Part shown: in pieces, positions 8,496 to 17,420 of the stretch
Layout of the letters: each line of letters begins with the position of its first letter
Numbering within the stretch: position 1 is the first letter of the stretch
DNA from: Fen731 sp964481885
GTDB taxonomy: Bacteria > Actinomycetota > Humimicrobiia > Humimicrobiales > Humimicrobiaceae
DNA: 64,000 nucleotides
Direction: 5' to 3'
Assembly (NCBI GenBank): GCA_964481885.1
Contig: CAYZUS010000004.1
Location: forward strand, 1-64,000
Notes under the pieces: generated by a model
Told to the model about the DNA's origin: nothing
What the model saw: the letters and a program-made list of their open reading frames with translations, nothing else
Database searches by the model: none
Program-made: the position numbers and the translations under genes

Positions 8496-11400
8496 TTATT
8501 TCTGTAAATTAATCCTGTCTCCATCAGTAACAGAATCAGTAGTTATGGCATTTTTATCAGTCGAAACCAACTTTAAGTGCTCTTCAAATTCAATCAGACG
8601 CTCATATTCTTTTTTTATGTTTTGAAGCAGCCCAAAAGCATTTGTCAGACTGCCTGATTTGGCATACGTCTCAAGATCTTCTGCCGCCAGCTTCAGGTCA
8701 TTTGCAAAAACATTTAAGGCTCCTCCCTTTATCGAATGCGCCTCCCTGTTAACTGTTTCAATGTCATTACTGTTTATGGCTTCCACAATATTTCGCATCT
8801 GGGATGGGATATATTCAATAAATCCTTTGATGATGGTCATGGAAATATCCCTGTTGCCTCCCATGCGATCTACATAGGCCTCAATATCAATCGGCACACC
8901 TCGAGTACCTGGCTCATCGCCTTTATACTGGTACTGCAAATTGTTTTGCATGTTGCCTGATAAGTTTTCCTGCTGAACGATGTTTGGCTGACCGGCATGC
9001 CGGCTGTTTGGTCCCACACTTTCTTTTGTACCGTTATCTTCTGTTTTCGTATTGTTAATCGCCCCTAGAAGTTCCGGTAACTGAACGTCGGCACCCACAC
9101 CACAAGTCACCCAGAGTGAGACTGTTTTAAGAAACTGTTTAAGTTCCAGCGGTTTGGCGATAAAGTCGTTCATTCCTGCGCTGATGCATTTCAGTCTGTC
9201 CTTTTCAAAGACATTTGCGGTCATGCCTATAATAGGAACCCCGGCTCCCCCGGACAATTTTCTTATCCTTCGCGTGGCCTCATATCCATCCATTACCGGC
9301 ATTTGGACATCCATGAGAATAATATCGAATTTGTTTTCTGCAAGCATTTCCAGTGCGATTTTTCCGTTTCCGGCAATAAAAACTATTCCTCCGGCCTTTT
9401 CAATAACATATCTTGCCACCTCCTGGTTTGTCGGATAATCTTCCACAACAAGAAACCTTACATTTTTAAGTGAAACTTCCGGCTCTCTTTGCTTTTCTAT
9501 TAATTTTTTTTGCTTCTCCAGCAAGGCTTTAACAAGCGGTACAGTAAACCAGAATGTTGAACCCTCACCAATTGCGCTTACCACTCCTATTTCTCCCTCC
9601 ATCAGTTCAACAAGTGACTTGCATATTGTTGTACCAAGCCCTGTTCCTCCAAACTCGCGGGTTGTTTTGCTGTCGACCTGAGTGAAGCTCTCAAAAATAA
9701 TATCCAGTTTCTCCTTTGGTATTCCTATACCTGTATCTATGACCTTAAACAGAATTTTCACCCTTTCGTCTTTTTCTGAGATTGTCTTATCATTTATTTC
9801 ACCATCTTTTTCTATAATTGCATTATCGTCTTTTTCCATAACAGTGCTGACGCTAACAGATACACTGCCTTTTTTGGTGAACTTTATTGCATTGCCTATA
9901 AGGTTTATCAGTACCTGTCGCAAACGCATGTCATCTCCTATTAATGCGTCATGGACCTTTTCATCAACTGAAACCTTAAAGCCTATATTTTTTTTGGCAG
10001 CTGCTTCATTAAAATTTGAAATTATATCTTCAATAAACTCCCTTAAAGAAAATCTTCTGGAGTCTATCTCCATTTTGCCGGCTCCAATCTTTGCAAGATC
10101 CAAAAGCTGGTTTATGAGCTCGAGTAGTTTTCTGCATTCCGATGTTATCTGTTGTACCTGTTTTCTCTCCTGCTGATTGATATTTTTTGATGATGCGAGT
10201 ATTTGTGAAAAACCCATTACCCCATTTAAAGGAGTACGTATTTCATGGCTCATAACAGCTAAAAAATCACTTTTTGCCATGCTTGCCTTTTCTGCTGTCT
10301 CTCTGGAGGTTTGCAGCTCCGCTGTTCGGACCAACACCTGATCCTCCATCTGGGCATATGCTTCTTTTACTTTTTTTTCGGTGCGTTTCTGCATTACATT
10401 ATTAGTGATGATATTTACCATCTCATAAGCTATGGCGACCATTTCCTCAGTCATTAATGGTTTTATCTTCTGGCTTTTACAGATATCGAAGGTAAACCAT
10501 CCGCTAAGATTGCCTTCAAGACTATAATTAATTATGGAAGTAGATTCCAAATCCTCTATTGCCGCAAGCGCTGCTATGGCTGGCCTGGCAATTGACTTTA
10601 GCGGTGCGGGAAAGAAGCCAACAGCTTCTTTAAGAGTAAAGTTTATAAAATCTTTGCCGATGAAGTGTTTTGCCAAAAAACCGGGGTACTTCTCGCCTAT
10701 TGTAGGCTTGATTCCATCATTGCACCATTCTATCTCACACACCATGTCGTTGCCGATACTGCTGGAGTCACAGTCTCCGGCTTTGCTGTTGCCTTTGCCA
10801 TTACTTTTGCTCTTATCGATTTTGATATTGTTATTATCGCTGGCTTTTTCAATACTGCTTATGCTGTTTTCTTTGCAGTTTCTTTTGAATCTGTCAAAGC
10901 ATACTCTACTGACATTGAAAGCCGGGCCTATCTCGTTTAGCAGTGCCTGGATAAGTTTGTCTTCGCTCATGGATTTTTCTGCAGCAATCTTCCATATTTC
11001 AGCTCTCAGCTTGTTGAATTTACTCTGTTCGCCAATAATTGCTTCGGCATTATCCTTTTCTTTCAATAAAACACCAAAATCCTGTTTTATAAGAGATATG
11101 GCTTCATACAGAGGCTTAAATGGATCGGCCATAGGAATTCTGGGAATAACCTGATCAGCTGAATCTGTTCCTTCCATATCCCAGTTGATCTCTCCCAAAA
11201 ACTGCAGTAATTTATTAATTGATTGAGTTTCTTTGTCTTCGGCGGTTACGGCAGTTTCTTCTTCTTTTACTTTTTTTTTAATATTGCCGGGGCCTGTCTT
11301 TAACCTGTTCTTCCTGACAATTTCTACAGCATCTTCAAGATTATCTGCAACGACAACCTTTACGGGAAAGAATTGCCCGCTTAATGTTACCACTGTACGT

Positions 11401-12923
11401 AAAACCCTGCTCATGCCGAAAGCTATATATAATCTTGGTGGATATTTCTTAAATGACTGATTAAATTTTTTAAAATACAGCTTTCTTGCCAGAATACTGA
11501 CATTCCCAAGTTTTCCCCAATCAGCAATCTGATAAAAATACTTTGTTTCTGCCAATCCGGATTCAATTATTGCTCTTTCATATAGTTCAAACAGACTTTC
11601 CATATGATGCCTTTTAGGCTCTCCTATTGCAGTATAAAAAAGTATATCATCCGCCAAGAGCTGAAATTGACATGACATGCCGTCTAATTCAACTTTCCAC
11701 TTTTCTGCAGAGGACTCGCTACTTCGTATTTTTAAAACACTTTTATCTGAACCCAAAGTTGAATTAAGGCTATCTGTTTGAAAAGTTTTGCGTCTTTCTC
11801 CCTCAAAAAGATCTGAAGAAACTGTCTCTTCTTTCTTTTTTTCAATAATTGCTTCTCCCGGTTCAAAATTCTTCTCAGGTAAAACACTGTTTTCTTTTAA
11901 CGCAATGATTGCACTTTTAACAGCTTCCTCGTAGTTGTTTACAATAATCACGGGGAAAGTTGTCTTATTTAATCTTGTTCCAACATTAACACCAAATTTC
12001 ACAAACTGGGAAGCTCGATAACCCCAATATCCCAAAAGGTTGCCTTCTTCTCTTTCCCTGAGCATGCCGGCAGTAAACTGCATTCGTCCCTCTTTGCTGA
12101 CTCCGCCGACTACTTCTCCATAGTCTTTAATCTCAACATAATTTTTGCCGGCAAGGCCCATACTTTCCAGAAATTTTTTTCTCTCATCAAGAAGCCGCTT
12201 CATGCCATTTTTACCGGAATTGCCTACGGGCAACGTCTGTAATATTTTGTCACCGATTAATCTAAACGAGACAGAGTAGCCTTCACCAAGATCTAATCCT
12301 GTCCACTCGGCCGGTGCCGTAACAGAAAGTCCGGTAATTTGACATTTTTCACTTGGCAGGTTCACAGGATCAGCGCTTATATTTGGCAATTGAGAAGTAT
12401 AATTGCTTCTTACTTTAATTTTGCCGCTGCCTGAAATGGACAACGGTACTTTTACTGCAAGACTGATAGCTGAGTCATATGTATCAACTATCTCTACCGG
12501 GAACCCCACCGCCGCAATACGCTTTCCCATATTTACCATGACTTTAAAGATCGGAGCAGTTGTGCAGAATATAACGCCTGAAAGATATTTATTGTGTCTG
12601 TGGTAATCCAGAAAGTGATCCCTGGACTTAAAAGATGCGCCTGTAAGATGAGTGTAGTCTTCGATGAGATTGTATTTCTTGTTTTCTACCGGTAAACTGC
12701 CTGCTACTTTTTCCAGAAGAGCGGTATATTCGTCAAATGCCTGAAGATGCGTATAGCCCCATGCTTTTGAATAAATAATATTTGCCCCAATTATCAAAAA
12801 TGTAACCCTGTAATAATCTGTGCCGAATGTCTGGTCCGTCCATTCTGGCTTTCGCATGATGGGCAATCCCGTTATCGGGCATGCATCAAGTTCCCAAAGA
12901 TTAACCAGGTTTTTTTCAGCCAT
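8496..12923 (-). CDS. Hybrid histidine kinase with triplicated unknown N-terminal domain, receiver and HPt (paralogue 2)
   Basis: A 1475-residue soluble phosphorelay kinase. The N-terminal third holds three diverged copies of one domain of roughly 135-150 residues: about 15-158, 194-342 and 406-539. Copies 1 and 2 begin with CxITGLxV...EWT. The shared body has a hydrophobic strand ending in LIG or LLA, a Y-x-x-I-x-D-Y/W-x-x-L motif, a following R, and FPVxIV/FPVKVV...D/N-x-x-x-A near the end. I do not recognise this domain. After it come a helical segment, a GAF-like domain (LLNEIGPAFNVSRVCFDRF), a coiled coil, HisKA (SHEIRTPLNG), HATPase_c, a receiver (LMDVQMPVMDG) and HPt (AHSIKGGALN). Downstream of the free receiver gene by 62 bp, it is probably in one transcript with it. 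Three sensory copies suggest ligand or partner binding. Confidence 0.9.
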   Translation of the reverse strand: MAEKNLVNLWELDACPITGLPIMRKPEWTDQTFGTDYYRVTFLIIGANIIYSKAWGYTHLQAFDEYTALLEKVAGSLPVENKKYNLIEDYTHLTGASFKSRDHFLDYHRHNKYLSGVIFCTTAPIFKVMVNMGKRIAAVGFPVEIVDTYDSAISLAVKVPLSISGSGKIKVRSNYTSQLPNISADPVNLPSEKCQITGLSVTAPAEWTGLDLGEGYSVSFRLIGDKILQTLPVGNSGKNGMKRLLDERKKFLESMGLAGKNYVEIKDYGEVVGGVSKEGRMQFTAGMLREREEGNLLGYWGYRASQFVKFGVNVGTRLNKTTFPVIIVNNYEEAVKSAIIALKENSVLPEKNFEPGEAIIEKKKEETVSSDLFEGERRKTFQTDSLNSTLGSDKSVLKIRSSESSAEKWKVELDGMSCQFQLLADDILFYTAIGEPKRHHMESLFELYERAIIESGLAETKYFYQIADWGKLGNVSILARKLYFKKFNQSFKKYPPRLYIAFGMSRVLRTVVTLSGQFFPVKVVVADNLEDAVEIVRKNRLKTGPGNIKKKVKEEETAVTAEDKETQSINKLLQFLGEINWDMEGTDSADQVIPRIPMADPFKPLYEAISLIKQDFGVLLKEKDNAEAIIGEQSKFNKLRAEIWKIAAEKSMSEDKLIQALLNEIGPAFNVSRVCFDRFKRNCKENSISSIEKASDNNNIKIDKSKSNGKGNSKAGDCDSSSIGNDMVCEIEWCNDGIKPTIGEKYPGFLAKHFIGKDFINFTLKEAVGFFPAPLKSIARPAIAALAAIEDLESTSIINYSLEGNLSGWFTFDICKSQKIKPLMTEEMVAIAYEMVNIITNNVMQKRTEKKVKEAYAQMEDQVLVRTAELQTSRETAEKASMAKSDFLAVMSHEIRTPLNGVMGFSQILASSKNINQQERKQVQQITSECRKLLELINQLLDLAKIGAGKMEIDSRRFSLREFIEDIISNFNEAAAKKNIGFKVSVDEKVHDALIGDDMRLRQVLINLIGNAIKFTKKGSVSVSVSTVMEKDDNAIIEKDGEINDKTISEKDERVKILFKVIDTGIGIPKEKLDIIFESFTQVDSKTTREFGGTGLGTTICKSLVELMEGEIGVVSAIGEGSTFWFTVPLVKALLEKQKKLIEKQREPEVSLKNVRFLVVEDYPTNQEVARYVIEKAGGIVFIAGNGKIALEMLAENKFDIILMDVQMPVMDGYEATRRIRKLSGGAGVPIIGMTANVFEKDRLKCISAGMNDFIAKPLELKQFLKTVSLWVTCGVGADVQLPELLGAINNTKTEDNGTKESVGPNSRHAGQPNIVQQENLSGNMQNNLQYQYKGDEPGTRGVPIDIEAYVDRMGGNRDISMTIIKGFIEYIPSQMRNIVEAINSNDIETVNREAHSIKGGALNVFANDLKLAAEDLETYAKSGSLTNAFGLLQNIKKEYERLIEFEEHLKLVSTDKNAITTDSVTDGDRINLQK

Positions 12924-12985
12924 AATAACTGCAAATATCCTATTTTAATAAACGTTTAAAACTCCTAAACCTTTTATGGTTTTTA

Positions 12986-13381
12986 CTACTTTACAAGACC
13001 ATAGTTCCTGAGTCTTTCAACAAGTTGTTCCTTCTCAATTGGCTTGCTCAAATACTCATCGCATAGTCCATAATAAGCATCAGCAACATTTTTTATATCG
13101 GAAATTGCAGTTGTCATAAATATTCTTGCCGGACTCGCCAGAGCATTTCCCATTTCTTTCTCGATTTGCCTTATTTCAGCCAAAACCTGGTGGCCGTCTT
13201 TTTCCGGAAGTTTTATATCCAGGCATACCAGGTCGTAAGGTTTTTTTACTTCAAAAGCCATTTTATATGCTTCAACTGCTTCAGTGCCATTCACAGCAAT
13301 GTCGCAGTTTCCAAATTCTTCCAAAAAGTATTTAATCTGCATTCTGCTGGTAAATTCATCCTCTACTATAAGACTTCTCAT
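12986..13381 (-). CDS. Single-domain response regulator (CheY-like receiver)
   Basis: A 131-residue receiver with no output domain. It has the acidic pair in LIVEDEF, the phospho-acceptor Asp in VCLDIKLPEKDG, Thr in FMTTA and Lys in LSKPIEKE. AGAGGGG lies just before the ATG. It sits between two hybrid kinases that carry their own receiver and HPt, so it is the natural terminal acceptor of their phosphorelay (kinase His, internal Asp, HPt His, this Asp). With no DNA-binding domain in the cluster, the output is probably protein-protein interaction; that is inference. Confidence 0.88.
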   Translation of the reverse strand: MRSLIVEDEFTSRMQIKYFLEEFGNCDIAVNGTEAVEAYKMAFEVKKPYDLVCLDIKLPEKDGHQVLAEIRQIEKEMGNALASPARIFMTTAISDIKNVADAYYGLCDEYLSKPIEKEQLVERLRNYGLVK

Positions 13382-13556
13382 TTTCCCCTCTTTTTGTGTG
13401 ACACTTATGTTTGTATTAATGTAAAATCGGACGTATAAAAAAATGCATCATAACCCCGGAAAAATATATTAAGCATTATTAAATTTTTAATATATACATA
13501 TAGATTTATCGGTTATTTTTTAAAGTAACTGAAAATTATATCTCCAGTGTTGCATT

Positions 13557-13595
13557 GCAAAAAAAATATATGCTAAAAAAACTCATTTTTTTAGC
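13557..13595 (-). terminator. Candidate AT-rich terminator hairpin after the membrane kinase gene
   Basis: A perfect 10-bp inverted repeat (13572-13581 and 13586-13595, arms GCTAAAAAAA / TTTTTTTAGC, 4-base loop) is followed on the minus strand by a run of eight T at 13559-13566. It lies about 160 bases after the stop of the membrane kinase, inside the 371-bp gap before the free receiver gene. The stem is A/T-rich and therefore weak; the rest of the gap shows no gene. Confidence 0.4.
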
Positions 13596-13752
13596 GTGCT
13601 GTTTTTACATTATTTAATTTTTACAGAGCTATTTTTATAAACTTTTCCTGAATTTCTCAAAACTCAGCTAACTATTTTACTGCAAGCTTTAGTTATGCAA
13701 GATGTGATTCTTTTTAAAGTTGGAAACATAATAATTAAATACTTAAAATGCT

Positions 13753-16700
13753 TTAATTCTGCCTCCATAAAGCATCTTCAAATTCAGCAAGCCGGTCATA
13801 TTCTTTTCTTATTTTTTTAAGAAGCACGGGAGCATCTGACAAACTACCGGATTGGGTATACATCTCAAGTTCTTTTGCTGCCTCCATCAGGTCGTTTGCA
13901 AAGACATTTAAGGCCCCGCCCTTTATCGAATGGGCCTCCCTGCTAACTGTCTCTATATCATTACTTCTTATGGCCTCCTCAATATTGTGCAATTGAGACG
14001 GGGCATACTCGATAAACCCTCTAATAATGGTCCTGGCAATGTCTCTGTTGCCTCCCATTCTATTTATGTAAGCCTCAATATCAATTGGAGAACCTATGGT
14101 GCCTGCAGCAGAAACAATCCAAAATGAAATAGTTTTAAGAAAGTGTTTGAGTTCAAGGGGTTTGGATATAAAGTCATCCATTCCTGAATCAATACATTTT
14201 ATCCTGTCCTTTTCAAAGACGTTTGCAGTCATGCCTATAATTGGAACTTTTGAGCCTTCAGGCAGTTCTCTTATCCTGCGTGTAGCCTCATATCCATCCA
14301 TAACCGGCATCTGTACATCCATTAGAATAATATCAAATTTCTGTTCAGCAAGCATGTCCAGTGCGATTTTCCCGTTTTCTGCTATAAAAACAATGCCTCC
14401 GGCTCTTTCAATAATGTATCTTGCCACTTCCTGATTGGTCGGATAATCCTCGACAACAAGAAATCTGATATTGTCAAGTGAGATTTCCGTGCCTTTTGCT
14501 TCTTCTATGGATTTTTCTGCCTCTTCTGGAAGGATTTTTCCCAAAGGCACTGTAAACCAGAAGGTCGAGCCTTCACCCATCACGCTTTCTACGCCAATCT
14601 CTCCCTGCATCAGCTCAACAAGCGACTTGCATATCGTAGTGCCCAGCCCGGTTCCTCCAAACTCACGGGTTATCTTGCTGTCAACCTGAGTAAAGCTCTC
14701 AAAGATAATATCCAGCTTCTCTTTTGGAATACCAATACCTGTGTCTATCACCCTGAACATGATTATTGCCTTATCATCTTTTTGATCGATTGCTCTGCTG
14801 AAACTATCTTCAACAGTACTGACAATAACTGTAACCCGTCCTCCCCTTGTAAATTTTATTGCATTGCCGATAAGGTTTATAAGTATCTGTCGCAGGCGCA
14901 TGTCATCACCAATTAATGCATCATGGACCTTTTCATCAACATTAACTGTAAAAACGATGTTTTTTTTGGCAGCAACTACATTAAAATTTGATATTATATC
15001 TTTTATAAACTCCCGCAATGAAAATCTCCTGGCATCTATCTCCATTTTTCCGGCTCCTACTTTTGCAAGATCCAAAAGCTGGTTTACGAGCTCTAAAAGT
15101 TTTCTGCATTCTGAAGTTATCTGCTCAGCCTGCTTTATCTCCCGGCAATCGATATTTTTTGATGAGGCCAGGATTTGTGAAAAACCCATGATGCCATTTA
15201 AAGGGGTGCGTATTTCATGGCTCATAACGGCTAAAAAGTCACTTTTTGCCATACTGGCCTTTTCTGCAATTTCCTGGGCAGCCTGAAGTTCGGCAGTACG
15301 AGCCAGGACTTTATCCTCCATCTGTTCATATGCTTCTTTTATTTCTCGTTCAGCACGTTTTTGCGCTACATAATTGGTAATAATATTTACCATTTCGTAA
15401 GCTATCCCAACCATTTCCTCTGTAAGCTTCGGTTTTATTTTCCGGCTTCTGCATATATCAAAAGAAAACCAGCCGCTGAGTCTTCCTTCCGGAGCGTAAT
15501 TGATTATGGAAATTGAATCCAAATCTTTAATTGCTGCAAGCGCTGATATGGCTGGTCCGGCAGTTGTTCTTAGCGAATCGGGGAATAGTTCTGCAGCCTT
15601 TTGAAGAGAAATATTGATAAGATCCTTGCCTGCAAAGTGTTTTACCAAAAAATCCGGATACTTTGCGTCTATCGTAGGTTTAACTCCGGAATTGCACCAC
15701 TCTATCTCGGTTACCATGCCATTGCCACTATTGCCTTCCTGGCTGCCTGTGTCGCTATCGCAGCCCCTGCCGTTGCTGCCGAGGATTCCGCTGTTTAAAT
15801 TACCGGGACCACTGTCGCTGCCGCCATTGCCGCCATTGCCGGCATTTTCACCATAACTTATGCTGTATTCTTTTTCGATGCCTCTATTGTTACTTTGATT
15901 GAGGGCTTTGCCAATACTGCCGCTGTCACTGACGCTTATGCTGCTGTTTCTGCCGGCATTTTTAAATCTGTCAAAGCATACCCTGCTGACATTAAAAGCG
16001 GGACCCAGCTCGTTTAGCAGCAACTGTATGAGCTCACCTTCACTTAGTGACTTTTCTGCAGCAATCTTCCATATTTCAGTTCTCAGCCTGTTGAATTTAT
16101 CATGCTTGCTTACAATCCTGTTTATTACAAATAAAAAAACAAACATACTTAAAAAAATGACAACAGAAACCAAAAGCATTATGTAATTAAAGCTTCTCTC
16201 ACCTGTCTTGAATATATCACGAGGCATTTCGCTCTGGATAAAAAATGCAGGATCACCGTTTATATCATTAACTAACAGATATCCCGTATCATTGTTTGAA
16301 TTATAAGTCTTAATAAAAATATTTTTTTGGTCAGCAAGATTTAAAAGTATTTCAGATATATTTTTACTGATACGTTTGTCTGATCTTAAATAAATTATGT
16401 TTGCGTCGGTATGAGAAATAACCCTGATTTTATCAATGATGCTTTCATCTATATAAAAACCTAAAACAGCTGAGCCCGCCGCAGGTCCGGTTCCATCCGT
16501 TTTCAATATCGGGTTTGAAACAAACATGACAGGACCCGAAGCCAAATTAAGTATGCCGTATTTGCTGTCGGCGGTGTTTCCGAATTCAAGCAAATCACTT
16601 CCGCCCTCAAAATAGGACAGCATCTCATCAGGAAAAGGCATCTCACTGCCAATCTTCAAATCATAAAACTTTTTAAAAACTACTTCCTGCTTATTGTCTG

Positions 16701-17013
16701 TAAAAATAAGAAAATTTAATTCAAGGTTTGCAAATACACTTTCATGAGCATTGTCGTTTAAAAAATTAGGGTTATCCCCTTTTACAAATGCATAAGTCTC
16801 GTCCCAGTCAGAATAATCCCTGGAAGTCATGCCCAAATTTTCCTGCAGACTGTTAAATATTTCTGAAATACGAAGCATATTTTTTTCAGATTCCTGATTT
16901 TGCAGCAATTCGAATTTTTCGAGCAGCACAATTCTCATTATTGCATATATTGCAACGCTTAAAACAAGAAACATCAAAAGCGTTATGATTATTGTTTTCT
17001 TATTTATGCTCAT
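13753..17013 (-). CDS. Membrane hybrid histidine kinase with CHASE4-like sensor, receiver and HPt (paralogue 3)
   Basis: A 1086-residue membrane-anchored phosphorelay kinase. TM1 is at about residues 8-30 and TM2 at about 276-297. Between them lies an extracytoplasmic CHASE4-like domain, suggested by RDYSDWDETYAFV at ~65-77 and a downstream NFL motif. The cytoplasmic part has the same GAF-like domain as its paralogues, interrupted by a Gly/Ser/Asn-rich linker (about 355-430), then a coiled coil, HisKA (SHEIRTPLNG), HATPase_c, a receiver (LMDVQMPVMDG) and HPt (AHSIKGGALN). Its ATPase domain lacks the long lysine/aspartate insert seen in paralogue 1. No clear ribosome binding site precedes the ATG. 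It heads the signalling island and probably senses an extracellular signal, while the two soluble kinases sense internal ones (inference). Confidence 0.9.
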   Translation of the reverse strand: MSINKKTIIITLLMFLVLSVAIYAIMRIVLLEKFELLQNQESEKNMLRISEIFNSLQENLGMTSRDYSDWDETYAFVKGDNPNFLNDNAHESVFANLELNFLIFTDNKQEVVFKKFYDLKIGSEMPFPDEMLSYFEGGSDLLEFGNTADSKYGILNLASGPVMFVSNPILKTDGTGPAAGSAVLGFYIDESIIDKIRVISHTDANIIYLRSDKRISKNISEILLNLADQKNIFIKTYNSNNDTGYLLVNDINGDPAFFIQSEMPRDIFKTGERSFNYIMLLVSVVIFLSMFVFLFVINRIVSKHDKFNRLRTEIWKIAAEKSLSEGELIQLLLNELGPAFNVSRVCFDRFKNAGRNSSISVSDSGSIGKALNQSNNRGIEKEYSISYGENAGNGGNGGSDSGPGNLNSGILGSNGRGCDSDTGSQEGNSGNGMVTEIEWCNSGVKPTIDAKYPDFLVKHFAGKDLINISLQKAAELFPDSLRTTAGPAISALAAIKDLDSISIINYAPEGRLSGWFSFDICRSRKIKPKLTEEMVGIAYEMVNIITNYVAQKRAEREIKEAYEQMEDKVLARTAELQAAQEIAEKASMAKSDFLAVMSHEIRTPLNGIMGFSQILASSKNIDCREIKQAEQITSECRKLLELVNQLLDLAKVGAGKMEIDARRFSLREFIKDIISNFNVVAAKKNIVFTVNVDEKVHDALIGDDMRLRQILINLIGNAIKFTRGGRVTVIVSTVEDSFSRAIDQKDDKAIIMFRVIDTGIGIPKEKLDIIFESFTQVDSKITREFGGTGLGTTICKSLVELMQGEIGVESVMGEGSTFWFTVPLGKILPEEAEKSIEEAKGTEISLDNIRFLVVEDYPTNQEVARYIIERAGGIVFIAENGKIALDMLAEQKFDIILMDVQMPVMDGYEATRRIRELPEGSKVPIIGMTANVFEKDRIKCIDSGMDDFISKPLELKHFLKTISFWIVSAAGTIGSPIDIEAYINRMGGNRDIARTIIRGFIEYAPSQLHNIEEAIRSNDIETVSREAHSIKGGALNVFANDLMEAAKELEMYTQSGSLSDAPVLLKKIRKEYDRLAEFEDALWRQN

Positions 17014-17191
17014 ATTGTAACGGAATGTTCGAAAAATATAGTACTTTTAGTATTTATCGGATAAATCAGGGGTATTATGAAGTGCTTTATTTTTCTGTGA
17101 TACTGCAAACCTTTTTACCCTGGGAGAATAGTATGTAAAAAGCAGATTTTAGAGAACTTGGAAAACCTTTATACACATATTGGGACTTAAA

Positions 17192-17302
17192 TTAGCTTTG
17201 CGGGAAACTTTTCATCGGCTTTGCGGGGGCCCTGCATCAGTATTGCGGGGAATTTATATCGACTTTGCAAGGAGCCAACATCAGCCATACAGCATTAGTA
17301 TA
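17192..17302. repeat. Degenerate tandem repeat, 22-23 bp period, about 5 units
   Basis: Units begin at about 17192, 17215, 17237, 17259 and 17281 and share a core resembling TCGGCTTTGCGGGG. It lies in the 407-bp space between the membrane kinase start and the LCP gene stop. No ORF or promoter is evident in it. It differs in sequence and period from the other arrays in the window. Confidence 0.6.
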
Positions 17303-17323
17303 ATTTTACAGACACATAAAAAA

Positions 17324-17383
17324 TGTCCCCGGTTTATGGGCTTTTAGACTTTTTACAGTCGTATGCCTTTTGTCCCGGGGACA
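17324..17383. repeat. Inverted repeat / hairpin downstream of the LCP gene
   Basis: TGTCCCCGG (17324-17332) pairs with CCGGGGACA (17375-17383) across a 42-base loop. The right arm is itself nearly self-complementary (TTGTCCC-G-GGGACAA). It lies 38 bases beyond the LCP gene stop, so it may act as a terminator for that gene, but there is no clean T-tract. Confidence 0.4.
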
Positions 17384-17420
17384 ATTAATTATAATCAGTC
17401 AGCAAACGATAATCCCGAAT

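Noticed and set aside
17014..17040. SOS (LexA) box-like GAAC...GTT upstream of the membrane kinase
   Set aside because: The half-sites have the wrong spacing and the right half lacks the final C; no SOS link with a sensor kinase.
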